DNA from: Bradyrhizobium hereditatis
GTDB lineage: Bacteria > Pseudomonadota > Alphaproteobacteria > Rhizobiales > Xanthobacteraceae
Length of the DNA: 64,000 bases
NCBI RefSeq assembly: GCF_020329435.1
Contig: NZ_JAGKJK010000002.1
Span: 1 to 64,000 of the forward strand
Direction of reading: 5' to 3'
The notes beneath the pieces were generated by a model. It did not search any database. It saw only the letters and a program-made list of their open reading frames with translations, and was not told the origin of the DNA. The translations under genes and the position numbers were made by a program. Numbering within the stretch: position 1 is the stretch's first letter; the number at the start of each line of letters is the position of its first letter. Positions 26,760 through 35,208 of this stretch are shown here, piece by piece.

Positions 26760-27608
26760 ATGAAGAGGCGACAATCTTTTGCAACCATACTCCTTGGTAA
26801 AAGTATTCTACTCAGAGAAGGACTTGCGAGGATCCTGCACTCGGCAAATTTTCGCATTTTAGCCTCAGTCTTATGCGCCGACGACGTGCTGCCGGGCAAA
26901 CTCCAACTACACCAGCCGCTTTTTCTCATTGTGCACACTGGCGAGGATTTTGACACTGCGCTTGAACAAGTCGGCCTTCTCAGGGACCGCCACCCGGACG
27001 GGCGCATCGCGATCGTGACCGACCATTATCGGATGGGCGAGGTGGTCTCTGCGTTTCGCGCGGGCGCCAACGGCTATTTCGCTGACGTCATGAGGTGCGA
27101 TGCATTCATCAAGTCCATGGAATTGGTGATGATGGGCGAAACGGTTTTCCCGCCCGCATTTCTGTCATCCGTTCTGAGTCCCGAGGATGGCCTCCGCGCG
27201 GCGGTACGGCGCAACGAAGGGAACGAGGCGCCCCTCATTACGGACGAGGGCGCACTCGCACCACAGCTTTCCGAACGGGAGAAAGCCATCCTGAGCTACC
27301 TAATCAACGGCGATTCGAACAAATGCATAGCGCGAAAAATTGATATCGCGGAGGCGACCGTTAAGGTCCACGTAAAGGCGATCCTGCGCAAGATCCGGGT
27401 TCACAACCGGACGCAGGCGGCAATCTGGGGGATGAACAACGGGCCACTGACACGACTGGCGAACAACAACAGCCCGCCCTCTACCTGCGATGTGAGAAAG
27501 TCGCTCCCAAATCTCAATGAGACAACGCCGGAACTTAAGCAAATCGATGTACGCGCCAACAGCCGCGATCAATCCTCAATCAAATCACGTCGAGATGTCT
27601 CGCATTGA
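26760..27608 (+). CDS. LuxR/NarL-type regulator with degenerate receiver domain
   Basis: The ATG follows GGAGGGTTACC. Residues 1-125 have the fold of a response-regulator receiver, but the phosphorylation site is gone. The N-terminal acidic pair is Gly-Lys (ILLGKSILLREGL), the strand that should carry the phospho-acceptor Asp reads LFLIVHTGED, and the conserved Lys of GYxxK is absent (GYFADV). Residues 168-225 are a complete LuxR-type helix-turn-helix (LSEREKAILSYLINGDSNKC, EATVKVHVKAILRKIRVHNR). The C-terminal 55 residues are polar and probably disordered. It sits inside the exopolysaccharide locus and likely regulates it independently of phosphorylation. Confidence 0.8.
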   Translation: MKRRQSFATILLGKSILLREGLARILHSANFRILASVLCADDVLPGKLQLHQPLFLIVHTGEDFDTALEQVGLLRDRHPDGRIAIVTDHYRMGEVVSAFRAGANGYFADVMRCDAFIKSMELVMMGETVFPPAFLSSVLSPEDGLRAAVRRNEGNEAPLITDEGALAPQLSEREKAILSYLINGDSNKCIARKIDIAEATVKVHVKAILRKIRVHNRTQAAIWGMNNGPLTRLANNNSPPSTCDVRKSLPNLNETTPELKQIDVRANSRDQSSIKSRRDVSH

Positions 27609-27911
27609 TCGCCCGATCCGCTAGAACGAAGGTCATCCTGGCACCGCACGCACTGGCAAATAGCCGACGATCTCGCGAAGATTGATGACTGGATTTCTGT
27701 TCGTCTGACCGTGCTCTTGCCAACGCTCGGCGTACGGACCGTCTCTACTTTGATATCGTCGATGCCCGGACTTTAGTCATTCGCCGAGAGCATTCAGCGG
27801 ATCCCATCGGCCAGAACGATCGGCCCGCCTCATACCGCCGAAAGGCTATACCGAGCTGAAAGCCGCGCACCGATCGCGTGGCGGATCGCACCATGTCAGT
27901 CAACGGTCAGC
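27609..27911. other. 303-bp intergenic region
   Basis: This lies between the convergent LuxR and SAF-domain dehydrogenase genes. I see no coding frame with family resemblance and no clear terminator hairpin with a T tract. Confidence 0.45.
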
Positions 27912-29261
27912 TCAGACTGCGACGTGTCGTCCGGTCCCTTGCGTGGTAGTCAACAGATCCACGAGCCATGTTTCGCCGCGGAACTTACAATACTGTTCCG
28001 CTCGCAACCTATCCGCGAGGCGGCCGGCCGGCAGCACGACGTCGTCGTAAGTGATGACCGCATCCTTGGCAATGTTGCGCGTCAACCGGCACCCCTCCAC
28101 CAGGCCCTCCGGCAAGTAACGCCCTGCGCTCATTTCATCGGCATTCACGGCCTCGCCGTAAGTCATGTACATGCCATAGTCGTCGAGCACCTCGCCGGCG
28201 TTGAGATCGCGCTTGGCAACGGCGCACACCTCCACCACGGGGCCGCCAAGTGGCTTCGTGGTGGGATCGCGGAACAGCACAGCGCGCGCGATCGCGTTCG
28301 GCGCTTCGAAATGTACCAGATGATAGGGAATGAAGAAGGAATACAGCGGCCCTGGTCCCATCTTGTACAGGTTCAAATAGTGCTGCTGCTTGGGGTCGGG
28401 ATGCTCGGCCAGGCAAAAGACCTTGGTCAACGGCGTCCCAACGACATAATCCACCGCGCCGCCCAGCTCGCGCAGCTCCGTTACGTCGTAGAGTTCGCCA
28501 ATTTTCAGAACATCGCCCGTGTATTGAAATCCGCGGGACATGCCCCGCTGGCGCACCTTGAATCCCGTGGCGTTCGCGACAATGCTCTGCTCGAAGCTGA
28601 TCTTCGAGCCATCGGCGAAGCTTGTCACCATGGAGGCGTTCTGTCCCCAACGGTCGGCGAAGCCCTGTTGCGTGGTTGGATTACGATAAGGGTCCTGAAG
28701 ACCTTTCACATTCCCCATGAGGCGAGGCGTGAGGCCAAGGCCTTTCACCCAGCGATACAAGTTCATCTGCACGCCCGGTTCGTCGCCCTCGCAGCCAGTA
28801 AGGATGACGCTATGCTGGTCGGCATAGGTCTGGAGGATGGGGCCGATGGTGCCATCGAGTTCGGCGTTCATCAGCACGACATGCTTGCGGTGCCTAAACG
28901 CCTCAAGCACGACGTGGGCACCGTACTCCACCGAGCCAGTGACGTCGACGATCACATCGAGGTGCAGCGAGCGTGCGAGGAGCATCGGATCAGCGGTCGC
29001 CACCTGCCGACCACGTTCGAGGGCACTATCGAATTTGAGCTGCGACTCCGCCATGACGATGTCTTCGCAGCCCGCATAACCGAAGACCGCAAGGGCTCTC
29101 TCGGGACGTCGGTTGGATATGGCATCAACACGCATGCCAGGCGTGCTATGGACGATCTGGTTCGTCAAGCCTTGGCACATGAAGCCAGCGCCGACGATCC
29201 CGACGCGGATAGGCTGGTTCTGATTGGCTCGCATCTTCAATGCCGTATCTAGGATCCACAT
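27912..29261 (-). CDS. SAF-domain NAD(P)-dependent dehydrogenase (homoserine dehydrogenase-like)
   Basis: The 449-residue protein starts after AAGGAGCCTCC. Residues 18-165 are an NAD(P)-binding domain (VGIVGAGFMCQGL, DVIVDVTGSVEYGAHVVLEA). The middle has TGCEGDEPGVQMNLYRWVKG and GNVKGLQDPYRNPTTQQGFA, and residues 345-430 are a SAF domain (AVAKRDLNAGEVLDDYGMYM, CRLTRNIAKDAVITYDDVVL). This matches the family annotated as predicted homoserine dehydrogenases (COG4091). No threonine-pathway gene is nearby; it is the last gene of a five-gene nucleotide-sugar cassette, so oxidation or branching of a sugar is more likely. The substrate is unknown. Confidence 0.75.
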   Translation of the reverse strand: MWILDTALKMRANQNQPIRVGIVGAGFMCQGLTNQIVHSTPGMRVDAISNRRPERALAVFGYAGCEDIVMAESQLKFDSALERGRQVATADPMLLARSLHLDVIVDVTGSVEYGAHVVLEAFRHRKHVVLMNAELDGTIGPILQTYADQHSVILTGCEGDEPGVQMNLYRWVKGLGLTPRLMGNVKGLQDPYRNPTTQQGFADRWGQNASMVTSFADGSKISFEQSIVANATGFKVRQRGMSRGFQYTGDVLKIGELYDVTELRELGGAVDYVVGTPLTKVFCLAEHPDPKQQHYLNLYKMGPGPLYSFFIPYHLVHFEAPNAIARAVLFRDPTTKPLGGPVVEVCAVAKRDLNAGEVLDDYGMYMTYGEAVNADEMSAGRYLPEGLVEGCRLTRNIAKDAVITYDDVVLPAGRLADRLRAEQYCKFRGETWLVDLLTTTQGTGRHVAV

Positions 29262-29313
29262 GGAGGCTCCTTCGCCACCCCATAGCCCCGAGCCGCCTTC
29301 TTTGCAGCAACGT

Positions 29314-29892
29314 TCAGGCAGGCGCGGGTGCGGGCGACATTCTGCGCTTCAGCGCGTCCTCGATCTCGCGCAACGGGCGGAACGCCTGATCCTTTGGCGA
29401 CATCACCGAAACCGGCAGCGGCCATTTGAGCCCCAACCGCGGATCGTCGTAGCGCAGCCCGCCCTCGGCGGTCGGCGCGTAGAATTCGCCCACCTGATAG
29501 CTCGTATCCGTATTGTCACGCAGCGCTTGGTAGCCATGCGCGAAACGCTCCGGCACGTAGAGCGCCGTCATATTGTCCTCGTCGAGCTCGACGGAAATAT
29601 GCTCGAGGTAGGTCTGGCTCTCGGGCCGCAGATCGACAATAATGTCGAGGATGGCACCGCGCGTACATCGTACCAGCTTGCTCTCGGCAGCAGGTGGAAA
29701 CTGAAAGTGCATGCCGCGTAACGTGCCCTTTTTTCGGTTTGAGGCAACATTGGCCTGGGCAATCACAGGCTTCAGCCCGTGTTCCCGGAATTCGTGTTGG
29801 CAGAACGAGCGGGCAAAAAACCCCCGCTCGTCCGTCCTACGCTCGAGATCGATGATGAAGGCGCCTTTAAGCTTTGTTTCGGTAAAGATCAT
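29314..29892 (-). CDS. rfbC: dTDP-4-dehydrorhamnose 3,5-epimerase-like (RmlC/RfbC family)
   Basis: I start at the ATG at 29892, which has GGGAGAGAACG before it and matches the family start (MIFTETKLKGAFIIDLERRT). The 192-residue cupin has DERGFFARSFCQHEF, RGMHFQFPPAAESKLVRCTR (with the catalytic-base-type His), ALYVPERFAHGYQAL and NTDTSYQVGEFYAP. RmlC enzymes epimerise C3 and/or C5 of a 4-keto nucleotide sugar. No dTDP-glucose pathway genes (rmlA, rmlB, rmlD) are in the window. Its partner genes point to a CDP-activated sugar, so the symbol marks family only. It follows the NAD-epimerase gene by 13 bases. Confidence 0.8.
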   Translation of the reverse strand: MIFTETKLKGAFIIDLERRTDERGFFARSFCQHEFREHGLKPVIAQANVASNRKKGTLRGMHFQFPPAAESKLVRCTRGAILDIIVDLRPESQTYLEHISVELDEDNMTALYVPERFAHGYQALRDNTDTSYQVGEFYAPTAEGGLRYDDPRLGLKWPLPVSVMSPKDQAFRPLREIEDALKRRMSPAPAPA

Positions 29893-29905
29893 CGTTCTCT
29901 CCCGT

Positions 29906-30970
29906 CTAGCCGCTGGCGACGGCACGCTCGGGCGCGGCGGCCGGGCAATGTCTCAGATCGTCAGCAAGAATGCCGTCAGCGATCAGTTTCTGGATGTGAC
30001 CGATGCGCTGGTACCGCGGACCCTCGAATTCCTCGAGCGTCAGCTTCGATTGGCAATAAGCGTTGTAGAGCTGCTCGGCCCCGCGCCGCGCATCCCACTG
30101 CGGCTTGAAGGAGGGCAGCACGCGCGCGATCTTGTCGAAATTGACACGGTAGGACCGGGTGTCAGGGCTCGCATCAGGAGCGATCTCGAGCCGGCAGCCC
30201 GGAACCACATCGGCGACGATCGCGGCGATATCCCGGATGCGGTAGTTGTGCGCGGTTTGGCCGACGTTGAATGCCTGATTGAAGACCAGGTCCGTCGGTG
30301 CTTCGAGCGCGGCGATGAAGGCGCGTGAAATGTCTTCGACGTGAACGATCGGTCGCCAGGGCGATCCATCCGACTTCAGATATATCAGAGCCTTGGTGAC
30401 CGCCCAGGCCACTAAATTGTTCAGCACAATGTCGAAGCGCATGCGTGGCGAGACGCCATAGGCGGTCGCCGGACGCATGTAGGTCGGGCAGAAGCGACTG
30501 CCGGCGAGCAAGGAAATATCGCGCTCGGATCGGACCTTGGACTTGCCATAGGCGGTGACCGGGTTCAGCGCGCCCATCTCATCGAGCATAGCCTCGCCTG
30601 CCTGCCCGTAATTGCTGCACGAGGAGGCCAGCAGAAACCGCTTCACGCCTGCCTCCTTAGCAAGCGTGGCCAAGCGCACGCTGCCGTGATGGTTGATCTC
30701 GTAGGTGAGTTGGGGCCGAAAATTTCCGAGTGGGTCGTTCGACAGAGCGCACAGATGGATGATGGCGTCGAGCCCTTTGAGATCTTCGCGCGCAACATCG
30801 CGGATGTCTTTGCAAATATGCGGCACAGGCGCAATACTGCCGCCTATCTCGAAGGTGCAACGCTCATAGAGATTGCTGTCGAGGCCGATCACTTCGTGGC
30901 CAGACCGCAGCAGCATCGGGACCATGACCGTCCCAATGTAACCTAAATGTCCTGTCACCAGAACACGCAT
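29906..30970 (-). CDS. NAD-dependent sugar epimerase/dehydratase
   Basis: The 354-residue extended SDR has [19 protein letters not shown] at its N-terminus, [16 protein letters not shown], the catalytic SSCSNYG and YGKSKVRSE (Tyr-x-x-x-Lys) and [20 protein letters not shown]. The [10 protein letters not shown] version and ALSNDPLG are typical of a subfamily in surface-polysaccharide loci, distinct from GalE, RmlB and GME. It may act as a 4,6-dehydratase or 4-ketoreductase on a CDP- or UDP-sugar; sequence alone does not decide. The gene lies 15 bases after the PIG-L gene, so the two are cotranscribed. Confidence 0.8.
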   Translation of the reverse strand: MRVLVTGHLGYIGTVMVPMLLRSGHEVIGLDSNLYERCTFEIGGSIAPVPHICKDIRDVAREDLKGLDAIIHLCALSNDPLGNFRPQLTYEINHHGSVRLATLAKEAGVKRFLLASSCSNYGQAGEAMLDEMGALNPVTAYGKSKVRSERDISLLAGSRFCPTYMRPATAYGVSPRMRFDIVLNNLVAWAVTKALIYLKSDGSPWRPIVHVEDISRAFIAALEAPTDLVFNQAFNVGQTAHNYRIRDIAAIVADVVPGCRLEIAPDASPDTRSYRVNFDKIARVLPSFKPQWDARRGAEQLYNAYCQSKLTLEEFEGPRYQRIGHIQKLIADGILADDLRHCPAAAPERAVASG

Positions 30971-30985
30971 CGCCGTTCACCCTGT

Positions 30986-31639
30986 TCACCGGACCACAAT
31001 CTTCCGTCCATGGAAGGCTTCTGCGAAACCGTCCGGCGCGCGGCATTCCGCGCCCCGCAGACGCGCCAGACCCATGAAGGTTTGCGCGTCGAACCAGTCC
31101 TTTGAGCGTTGCGTGCCGAAATGGTCGTAGAGAAGCTTTGCCTTGCGCTCCATTAGCGCCCTGCTGGCCGGGATGAAGACGTTCGGCTGGCTTAGATCGC
31201 CATCCCATTTCGGAATCTCGTATTCGAGGATCGCGTGGTCGCGAAATGTGCTCCACGTCAGCATGGACACTTCACGATGATCCTGATGTGCATCGTCGCG
31301 CGAGTGGCACAGGATCACATCAGGCGACGTGCGTCGTTTCAGCGCCTCGAACCAGATCTTGATGTCGGCTCCCTGGTACGGGAAGAAGCCGTCCTTGAAC
31401 TCCGCCAAGTCGATGACCGACCGCGCTGCATCGGCTAGAAATGCCTGTGCGGATGCACGCGCTTCGTCAGAGCGTGGACCGGAGGCGCTGAGCACCGCCC
31501 AGTGCACGTCCAAGCGCACGCCGCGATCGATCCAGCCCAGGATCGTTGCTCCGGCGCCGATTTCGATGTCGTCTGAATGAGCACCGATACAAAGGACGGA
31601 GAGGCGGTCGCCCGAACCTGCAAATCCAAAGAGCTTCAT
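30986..31639 (-). CDS. PIG-L family N-deacetylase
   Basis: The 217-residue protein has the LmbE/PIG-L zinc-binding motifs AHSDDIEIGAG (AHPDDxxxG) and HQDHREVSM (HxxDH) in a Rossmann-like fold. Family members remove N-acetyl groups from GlcNAc-containing lipids, mycothiol precursors, antibiotics and nucleotide sugars. Its start overlaps the stop of the cytidylyltransferase gene as ATGA, so it should be made in step with that enzyme. The likely substrate is an N-acylated intermediate of the same cassette, or an acetylated sugar of the polymer. No signal peptide is present, so it is cytoplasmic. Confidence 0.85.
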   Translation of the reverse strand: MKLFGFAGSGDRLSVLCIGAHSDDIEIGAGATILGWIDRGVRLDVHWAVLSASGPRSDEARASAQAFLADAARSVIDLAEFKDGFFPYQGADIKIWFEALKRRTSPDVILCHSRDDAHQDHREVSMLTWSTFRDHAILEYEIPKWDGDLSQPNVFIPASRALMERKAKLLYDHFGTQRSKDWFDAQTFMGLARLRGAECRAPDGFAEAFHGRKIVVR

Positions 31640-32451
31640 CCAGTCTTCCTCCCGGCATCGACCGGGGCGGCCCGGGAGTTCCGATTGAGGAGCCAGGGCA
31701 TCGTGCCTTTCTCGACGAGGTCCTCGAGGATCTGCTTGTCCTTCAGCGTGTCCATCGGGCGCCAGAAGCCCTCGTGCCGGAAGGCCATGAGCTGGTCGGC
31801 TTCGATCAATCGTTGAAATGGCGCTTCGACCAGTTCATCGCCTTCGCGCATGTAGTCGAATATTTCCTTGCGGAAGATGAAGAAGCCGCCGTTAATCCAG
31901 AGATTGGCGTCCTCGCTGGCGCGGATGCGCTCGACCTTGCCGCTTCGCAGCATATCAACCATATGCAGGCTGAACGACGGCCGCACCGCAGTGAAGCACG
32001 CAATTTTGCCACTCGCCCGGAAGGCCTTGATCATTTCAGGCAACTTGACATTGGACAGGCCGTCGCTGTAGTTGGCGAGGAACATCTCCTCGCCCGCGAC
32101 ATGCTCGCGCACGGCCCACAGCCGCTCGCCGATGTTGCGCCAGATGCCCGTGTCGATCATCGTGATCCGCCAGTCCTGCTGTGGATCACCGAGGATCTCG
32201 ACCTTATTGCCAAAGCCCGTAACGACGCAGTCGGCATAACTCTGCGGCTTGTAGTTCAGGAAGAAGTCTTTGATGACGTTCGCCTTGTAGCCAAGACACA
32301 AGACGAAGTCCTTATGGCCGAACTGGCTGTAGTAGTGCATCAGGTGCCAGAGGATCGGCCTGTCGCCGATCGGAATCATCGGCTTCGGGATAGTTTCGGA
32401 CACGTCCCGAATACGCATACCGAGGCCGCCGCAGAACAGGACTGTTTTCAT
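31636..32451 (-). CDS. rfbF: glucose-1-phosphate cytidylyltransferase
   Basis: The 271-residue protein begins MKTVLFCGGLGMRIRDVSET and continues IPKPMIPIGDRPILWHLMHY, the signature of RfbF/DdhA enzymes. Later features include WRITMIDTGIWRNIGERLW and YSDGLSNVKLPEM. These enzymes make CDP-glucose from CTP and glucose 1-phosphate, normally for 3,6-dideoxyhexoses with CDP-glucose 4,6-dehydratase (RfbG) next. No clear RfbG is seen here; the epimerase at 29906 may fill that step. It heads the minus-strand cassette rfbF, PIG-L, NAD-epimerase, rmlC-like, SAF dehydrogenase. Confidence 0.85.
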   Translation of the reverse strand: MKTVLFCGGLGMRIRDVSETIPKPMIPIGDRPILWHLMHYYSQFGHKDFVLCLGYKANVIKDFFLNYKPQSYADCVVTGFGNKVEILGDPQQDWRITMIDTGIWRNIGERLWAVREHVAGEEMFLANYSDGLSNVKLPEMIKAFRASGKIACFTAVRPSFSLHMVDMLRSGKVERIRASEDANLWINGGFFIFRKEIFDYMREGDELVEAPFQRLIEADQLMAFRHEGFWRPMDTLKDKQILEDLVEKGTMPWLLNRNSRAAPVDAGRKTG

Positions 32452-32870
32452 CTCTCAGCCGTCTTTGTCGGGTGTGTGCGTCGCATGTCGGCTTGCATCC
32501 CATCTCAATGCCGTCTCTCGGAACTTGAGATTCTCTGGACGTACATTCATCGTGCCTGGGGCGAATTAGCCTAAACTTCCGTCTCACCGAAATATGAGCG
32601 CAAGCTCGCCGGCTTTTTCTCAAACGGCTCTATCTCACAACGACTTCGAAGGGCCGAGTATTCTCGAGTGAGTTCGCCAGGATACTAGTGAAGCCTGTCG
32701 GCGGCAGTGCACGGAGTCAACGAACCATCCGGGGTACTCACCCTGGAAGACTGTACGCCGGCGGAAATAACCGAAAAAAACTTGGCACCGCGTCTTCGAG
32801 GTAGTCATCTTGCAGCGCATACGCCGCCCAAAGCGCTGCGCGCTGCGCGCTCCGATCAGATATTGAATCA
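32452..32870. other. divergent promoter region of the polysaccharide cassettes
   Basis: These 419 bases separate the minus-strand rfbF cassette from the plus-strand Wzz-like gene and must hold both promoters. Open frames here lack any domain. I could not identify a specific promoter or operator by eye. Confidence 0.45.
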
Positions 32871-33830
32871 ATGATGAATACACCGCTCAAATTCAATCAT
32901 GAAAAGCCGCCCGATTTTCAGCACGAGGGTTCGGATTTTCGAGCCCACTACGTGGATGTCGCCGCCCAAGCGCTAGTCTCGATTTGGCGGCACAGAAGGC
33001 GCATCGCATCCCTCGTGGCGCTGGCGCTCGCGGTCGCGAGCATCTTCATACCCCTGATGCCGCGTAAGTATTCGGCGGAGGCTCTCATCTATCCGAATCT
33101 GTTCTTCTCCCATGAGCAGGGGAAGGCCGTACCCTTGGGAACCGTTGACGCGGCGTCGATGGTCACCAGCGAGGCTCGTCTGATCCGTTCCGACGCAATC
33201 GTGCGGGCGGTCGTAAAGCGACTTGGGCTGGATCCCATGGCCGCGAACTCGCGCTCGTGGGCCACGCAGGGCCTGGATTGGATTCGGGTCAAGCTTCTAC
33301 CGGAAACCCGTAACCATTCGCCATTCGATCGCACCGTCGCGATGTTGCGCAACAAAGTGACGGTAACGAACGACACACGTTCATACCTTATCTCTATTTC
33401 CTTTACGGCGACGTCCGCCGACCAGGCCGCGCGGGTCGTCAACGCCTTCGCCATCGAATACCTCCGGGACAAGGACCTGCAACGGAGACGGGATGCCGCT
33501 GCGGCAGCCCACGGTGAACTGGGGCGTCAACTCGCGATCTACGGCGAAAAGCATCCGAACGTCTTGCAGGCCGGGGCCGCACTGAATGCTGCACGCGCAG
33601 CCCTGAGCGCCGCCATGAATCCGGACGATGCTGACCAAAACGGCCTTGTGAGTAATGAAAGCGTCAAGCTGGCCATACCAAATCGGACACCGACGAGCCC
33701 GAAGGGATTCGTGATCCTGGGGGTGTCATTCATATTGGCTTTGCTGGCCGGCATCGGCCTGGCCGTCTGGCACGATCGCATGATCTCCAGACAGAACGTT
33801 GATCATCGGCAGCATCCGCGTTTGCTCTGA
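32871..33830 (+). CDS. Wzz/GumC-like chain-length co-polymerase without kinase domain
   Basis: The 319-residue protein has a short cytoplasmic start, a first membrane helix (ASLVALALAVASIFIPLMP), a periplasmic region with RKYSAEALIYP and the helical domain found in Wzz proteins (RSYLISISFTATSADQAARV, VNAFAIEYLRDKDLQRR), and a second helix (FVILGVSFILALLAGIGLAV). The Pro-rich segment just before it (NRTPTSPKG) is the usual Wzz signature. No Walker motifs or tyrosine-rich tail follow, so this is a kinase-less polymer-length regulator. It starts the plus-strand block with the flippase and polymerase genes. Confidence 0.8.
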   Translation: MMNTPLKFNHEKPPDFQHEGSDFRAHYVDVAAQALVSIWRHRRRIASLVALALAVASIFIPLMPRKYSAEALIYPNLFFSHEQGKAVPLGTVDAASMVTSEARLIRSDAIVRAVVKRLGLDPMAANSRSWATQGLDWIRVKLLPETRNHSPFDRTVAMLRNKVTVTNDTRSYLISISFTATSADQAARVVNAFAIEYLRDKDLQRRRDAAAAAHGELGRQLAIYGEKHPNVLQAGAALNAARAALSAAMNPDDADQNGLVSNESVKLAIPNRTPTSPKGFVILGVSFILALLAGIGLAVWHDRMISRQNVDHRQHPRLL

Positions 33831-33885
33831 AACCAGTTCTGATCTGCATCTCCTGGTGGGGATAACGACTGCCGAGGGCATTTCC

Positions 33886-35196
33886 ATGAGCGCCAAACCT
33901 CTCATCGAGAAAGCATCATGGACGCTCGTCGACCAGGGTGTAGTGAGCTTCGGCAATTTCCTGCTGAACTTGCTGCTCGCGCGCACTCTCAGCGAAGAGG
34001 ACTACGGGGAATTCGCTCTTTTCCTGGGTGCCATCTTCATCCTGCGGAACATCGATTACTCACTCATTTCCTACCCGCTCTCGCTGCGCCTGTGCATCGC
34101 GAGTGATGAGGAGCGCGCCGGTCTGCTCGGAAACACGGTCCTGCTCGCCGCGACTCTGGCTCTCGTGCTGGTCGTGGTCATGGCGCTTGGAACCACGCTG
34201 CTGGAGTTCGACAATATCGTGTTGCCGGCCTGCCTCTGCTATTTGTGCTGGCAGGCGCAAGAGACTTCGCGGCGATGCCTGCTCGCCGATTTCCTTTATC
34301 GCGCGGCGGTGGCCGGAGACGGTATCGCCTTTGTCGGACAGGCCCTGCTGGTCGGGCTTCTGGCTTGGCTCGATGCCATCACCCTCCCGGCCGCGCTCTA
34401 TGTGATGTCGGTGACCTTCGGCATCGGTGCCATCGTGCATGCGTCGAAGCTACGATATGCTTGGCCGGATTTTGCCGACGCGCGGCTATTGGCGCGTGAG
34501 TATCTTTCGATCGGCAAATGGTCTCTCATCAATTACCAGTTGGTGCTTACCCGCTTTCAGCTCCTTCCGTGGGTGCTGGCGGCCTTTGCAGGTACCGCGG
34601 CGACCGCATCGCTTCAAGCCGGCCTGAACATCGCTAACATGATGAACCCGATCATCATGGGGATGGGCAACGCCATACCGCAGCTCGCCGCTCACGCATA
34701 CCGCGCAGGGGACACGATCGGTGCGGCGCGCGCAGTCTATGGCTATGTCCTCTTTGGTTTGGGCCCGATACTTCTCATTGCTGTCGTAGCCGTTCTGATG
34801 CCGGAGCTGCTTCTGCGGTTGGCATATGGTCCGTCATCGCCCTACCTCACCCTGGCCACGGGCTTGCAGCTCCTCGCGGCCGCCTGCGTGCTCGAATACA
34901 TCGCGGAAATGATCAACAAAACCCTCCTCGGCGTTCAAGCCGGCAGCCTCGCCTCTCTGGTCAATGTCTTGGCCCTCGGCGCGGCGGTGGTGCTGGCCTT
35001 TGCGCTCATCGGCCAGCTCGGCGCGTTCGGGGCATGCGTGGCTCTGTTGCTCGCCAACCTGGTGCGTGCAACCGGCGCCGTGATCGCGATCGCCTGGCTG
35101 ATCGCCAACGAAAGATCACGCGCGCCGGTGCGATCCGCGGCGGCAGTCAGCCCAGTCCCGATCGACAAGACCCACGCTGCCCCCACAGAACGATGA
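33886..35196 (+). CDS. polysaccharide flippase (Wzx/MATE-like)
   Basis: I start at the ATG at 33886 (GAGGG nearby); the frame from 33799 overlaps the previous gene. The 436-residue protein has about 12 hydrophobic helices and the typical flippase start SWTLVDQGVVSFGNFLLNLL then LARTLSEEDYGEFALFLGAI. A pattern of charged residues in the helices (for example NYQLVLTRFQ) also fits. Proteins of this class move the undecaprenyl-linked repeat unit across the inner membrane. It lies 55 bases after the Wzz-like gene and 12 before the polymerase gene, in one transcription unit. Confidence 0.8.
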   Translation: MSAKPLIEKASWTLVDQGVVSFGNFLLNLLLARTLSEEDYGEFALFLGAIFILRNIDYSLISYPLSLRLCIASDEERAGLLGNTVLLAATLALVLVVVMALGTTLLEFDNIVLPACLCYLCWQAQETSRRCLLADFLYRAAVAGDGIAFVGQALLVGLLAWLDAITLPAALYVMSVTFGIGAIVHASKLRYAWPDFADARLLAREYLSIGKWSLINYQLVLTRFQLLPWVLAAFAGTAATASLQAGLNIANMMNPIIMGMGNAIPQLAAHAYRAGDTIGAARAVYGYVLFGLGPILLIAVVAVLMPELLLRLAYGPSSPYLTLATGLQLLAAACVLEYIAEMINKTLLGVQAGSLASLVNVLALGAAVVLAFALIGQLGAFGACVALLLANLVRATGAVIAIAWLIANERSRAPVRSAAAVSPVPIDKTHAAPTER

Positions 35197-35208
35197 AGGA
35201 TTGCAGCA

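Noticed and set aside
27924..29252. 442-codon plus-strand frame opposite the SAF-domain dehydrogenase
   Set aside because: A long antisense frame produced by high GC and codon bias; rich in His, Arg and Ala with no domain.
31546..32574. 342-codon plus-strand frame opposite rfbF
   Set aside because: Antisense to a gene with clear motifs; no ribosome site and no family pattern.
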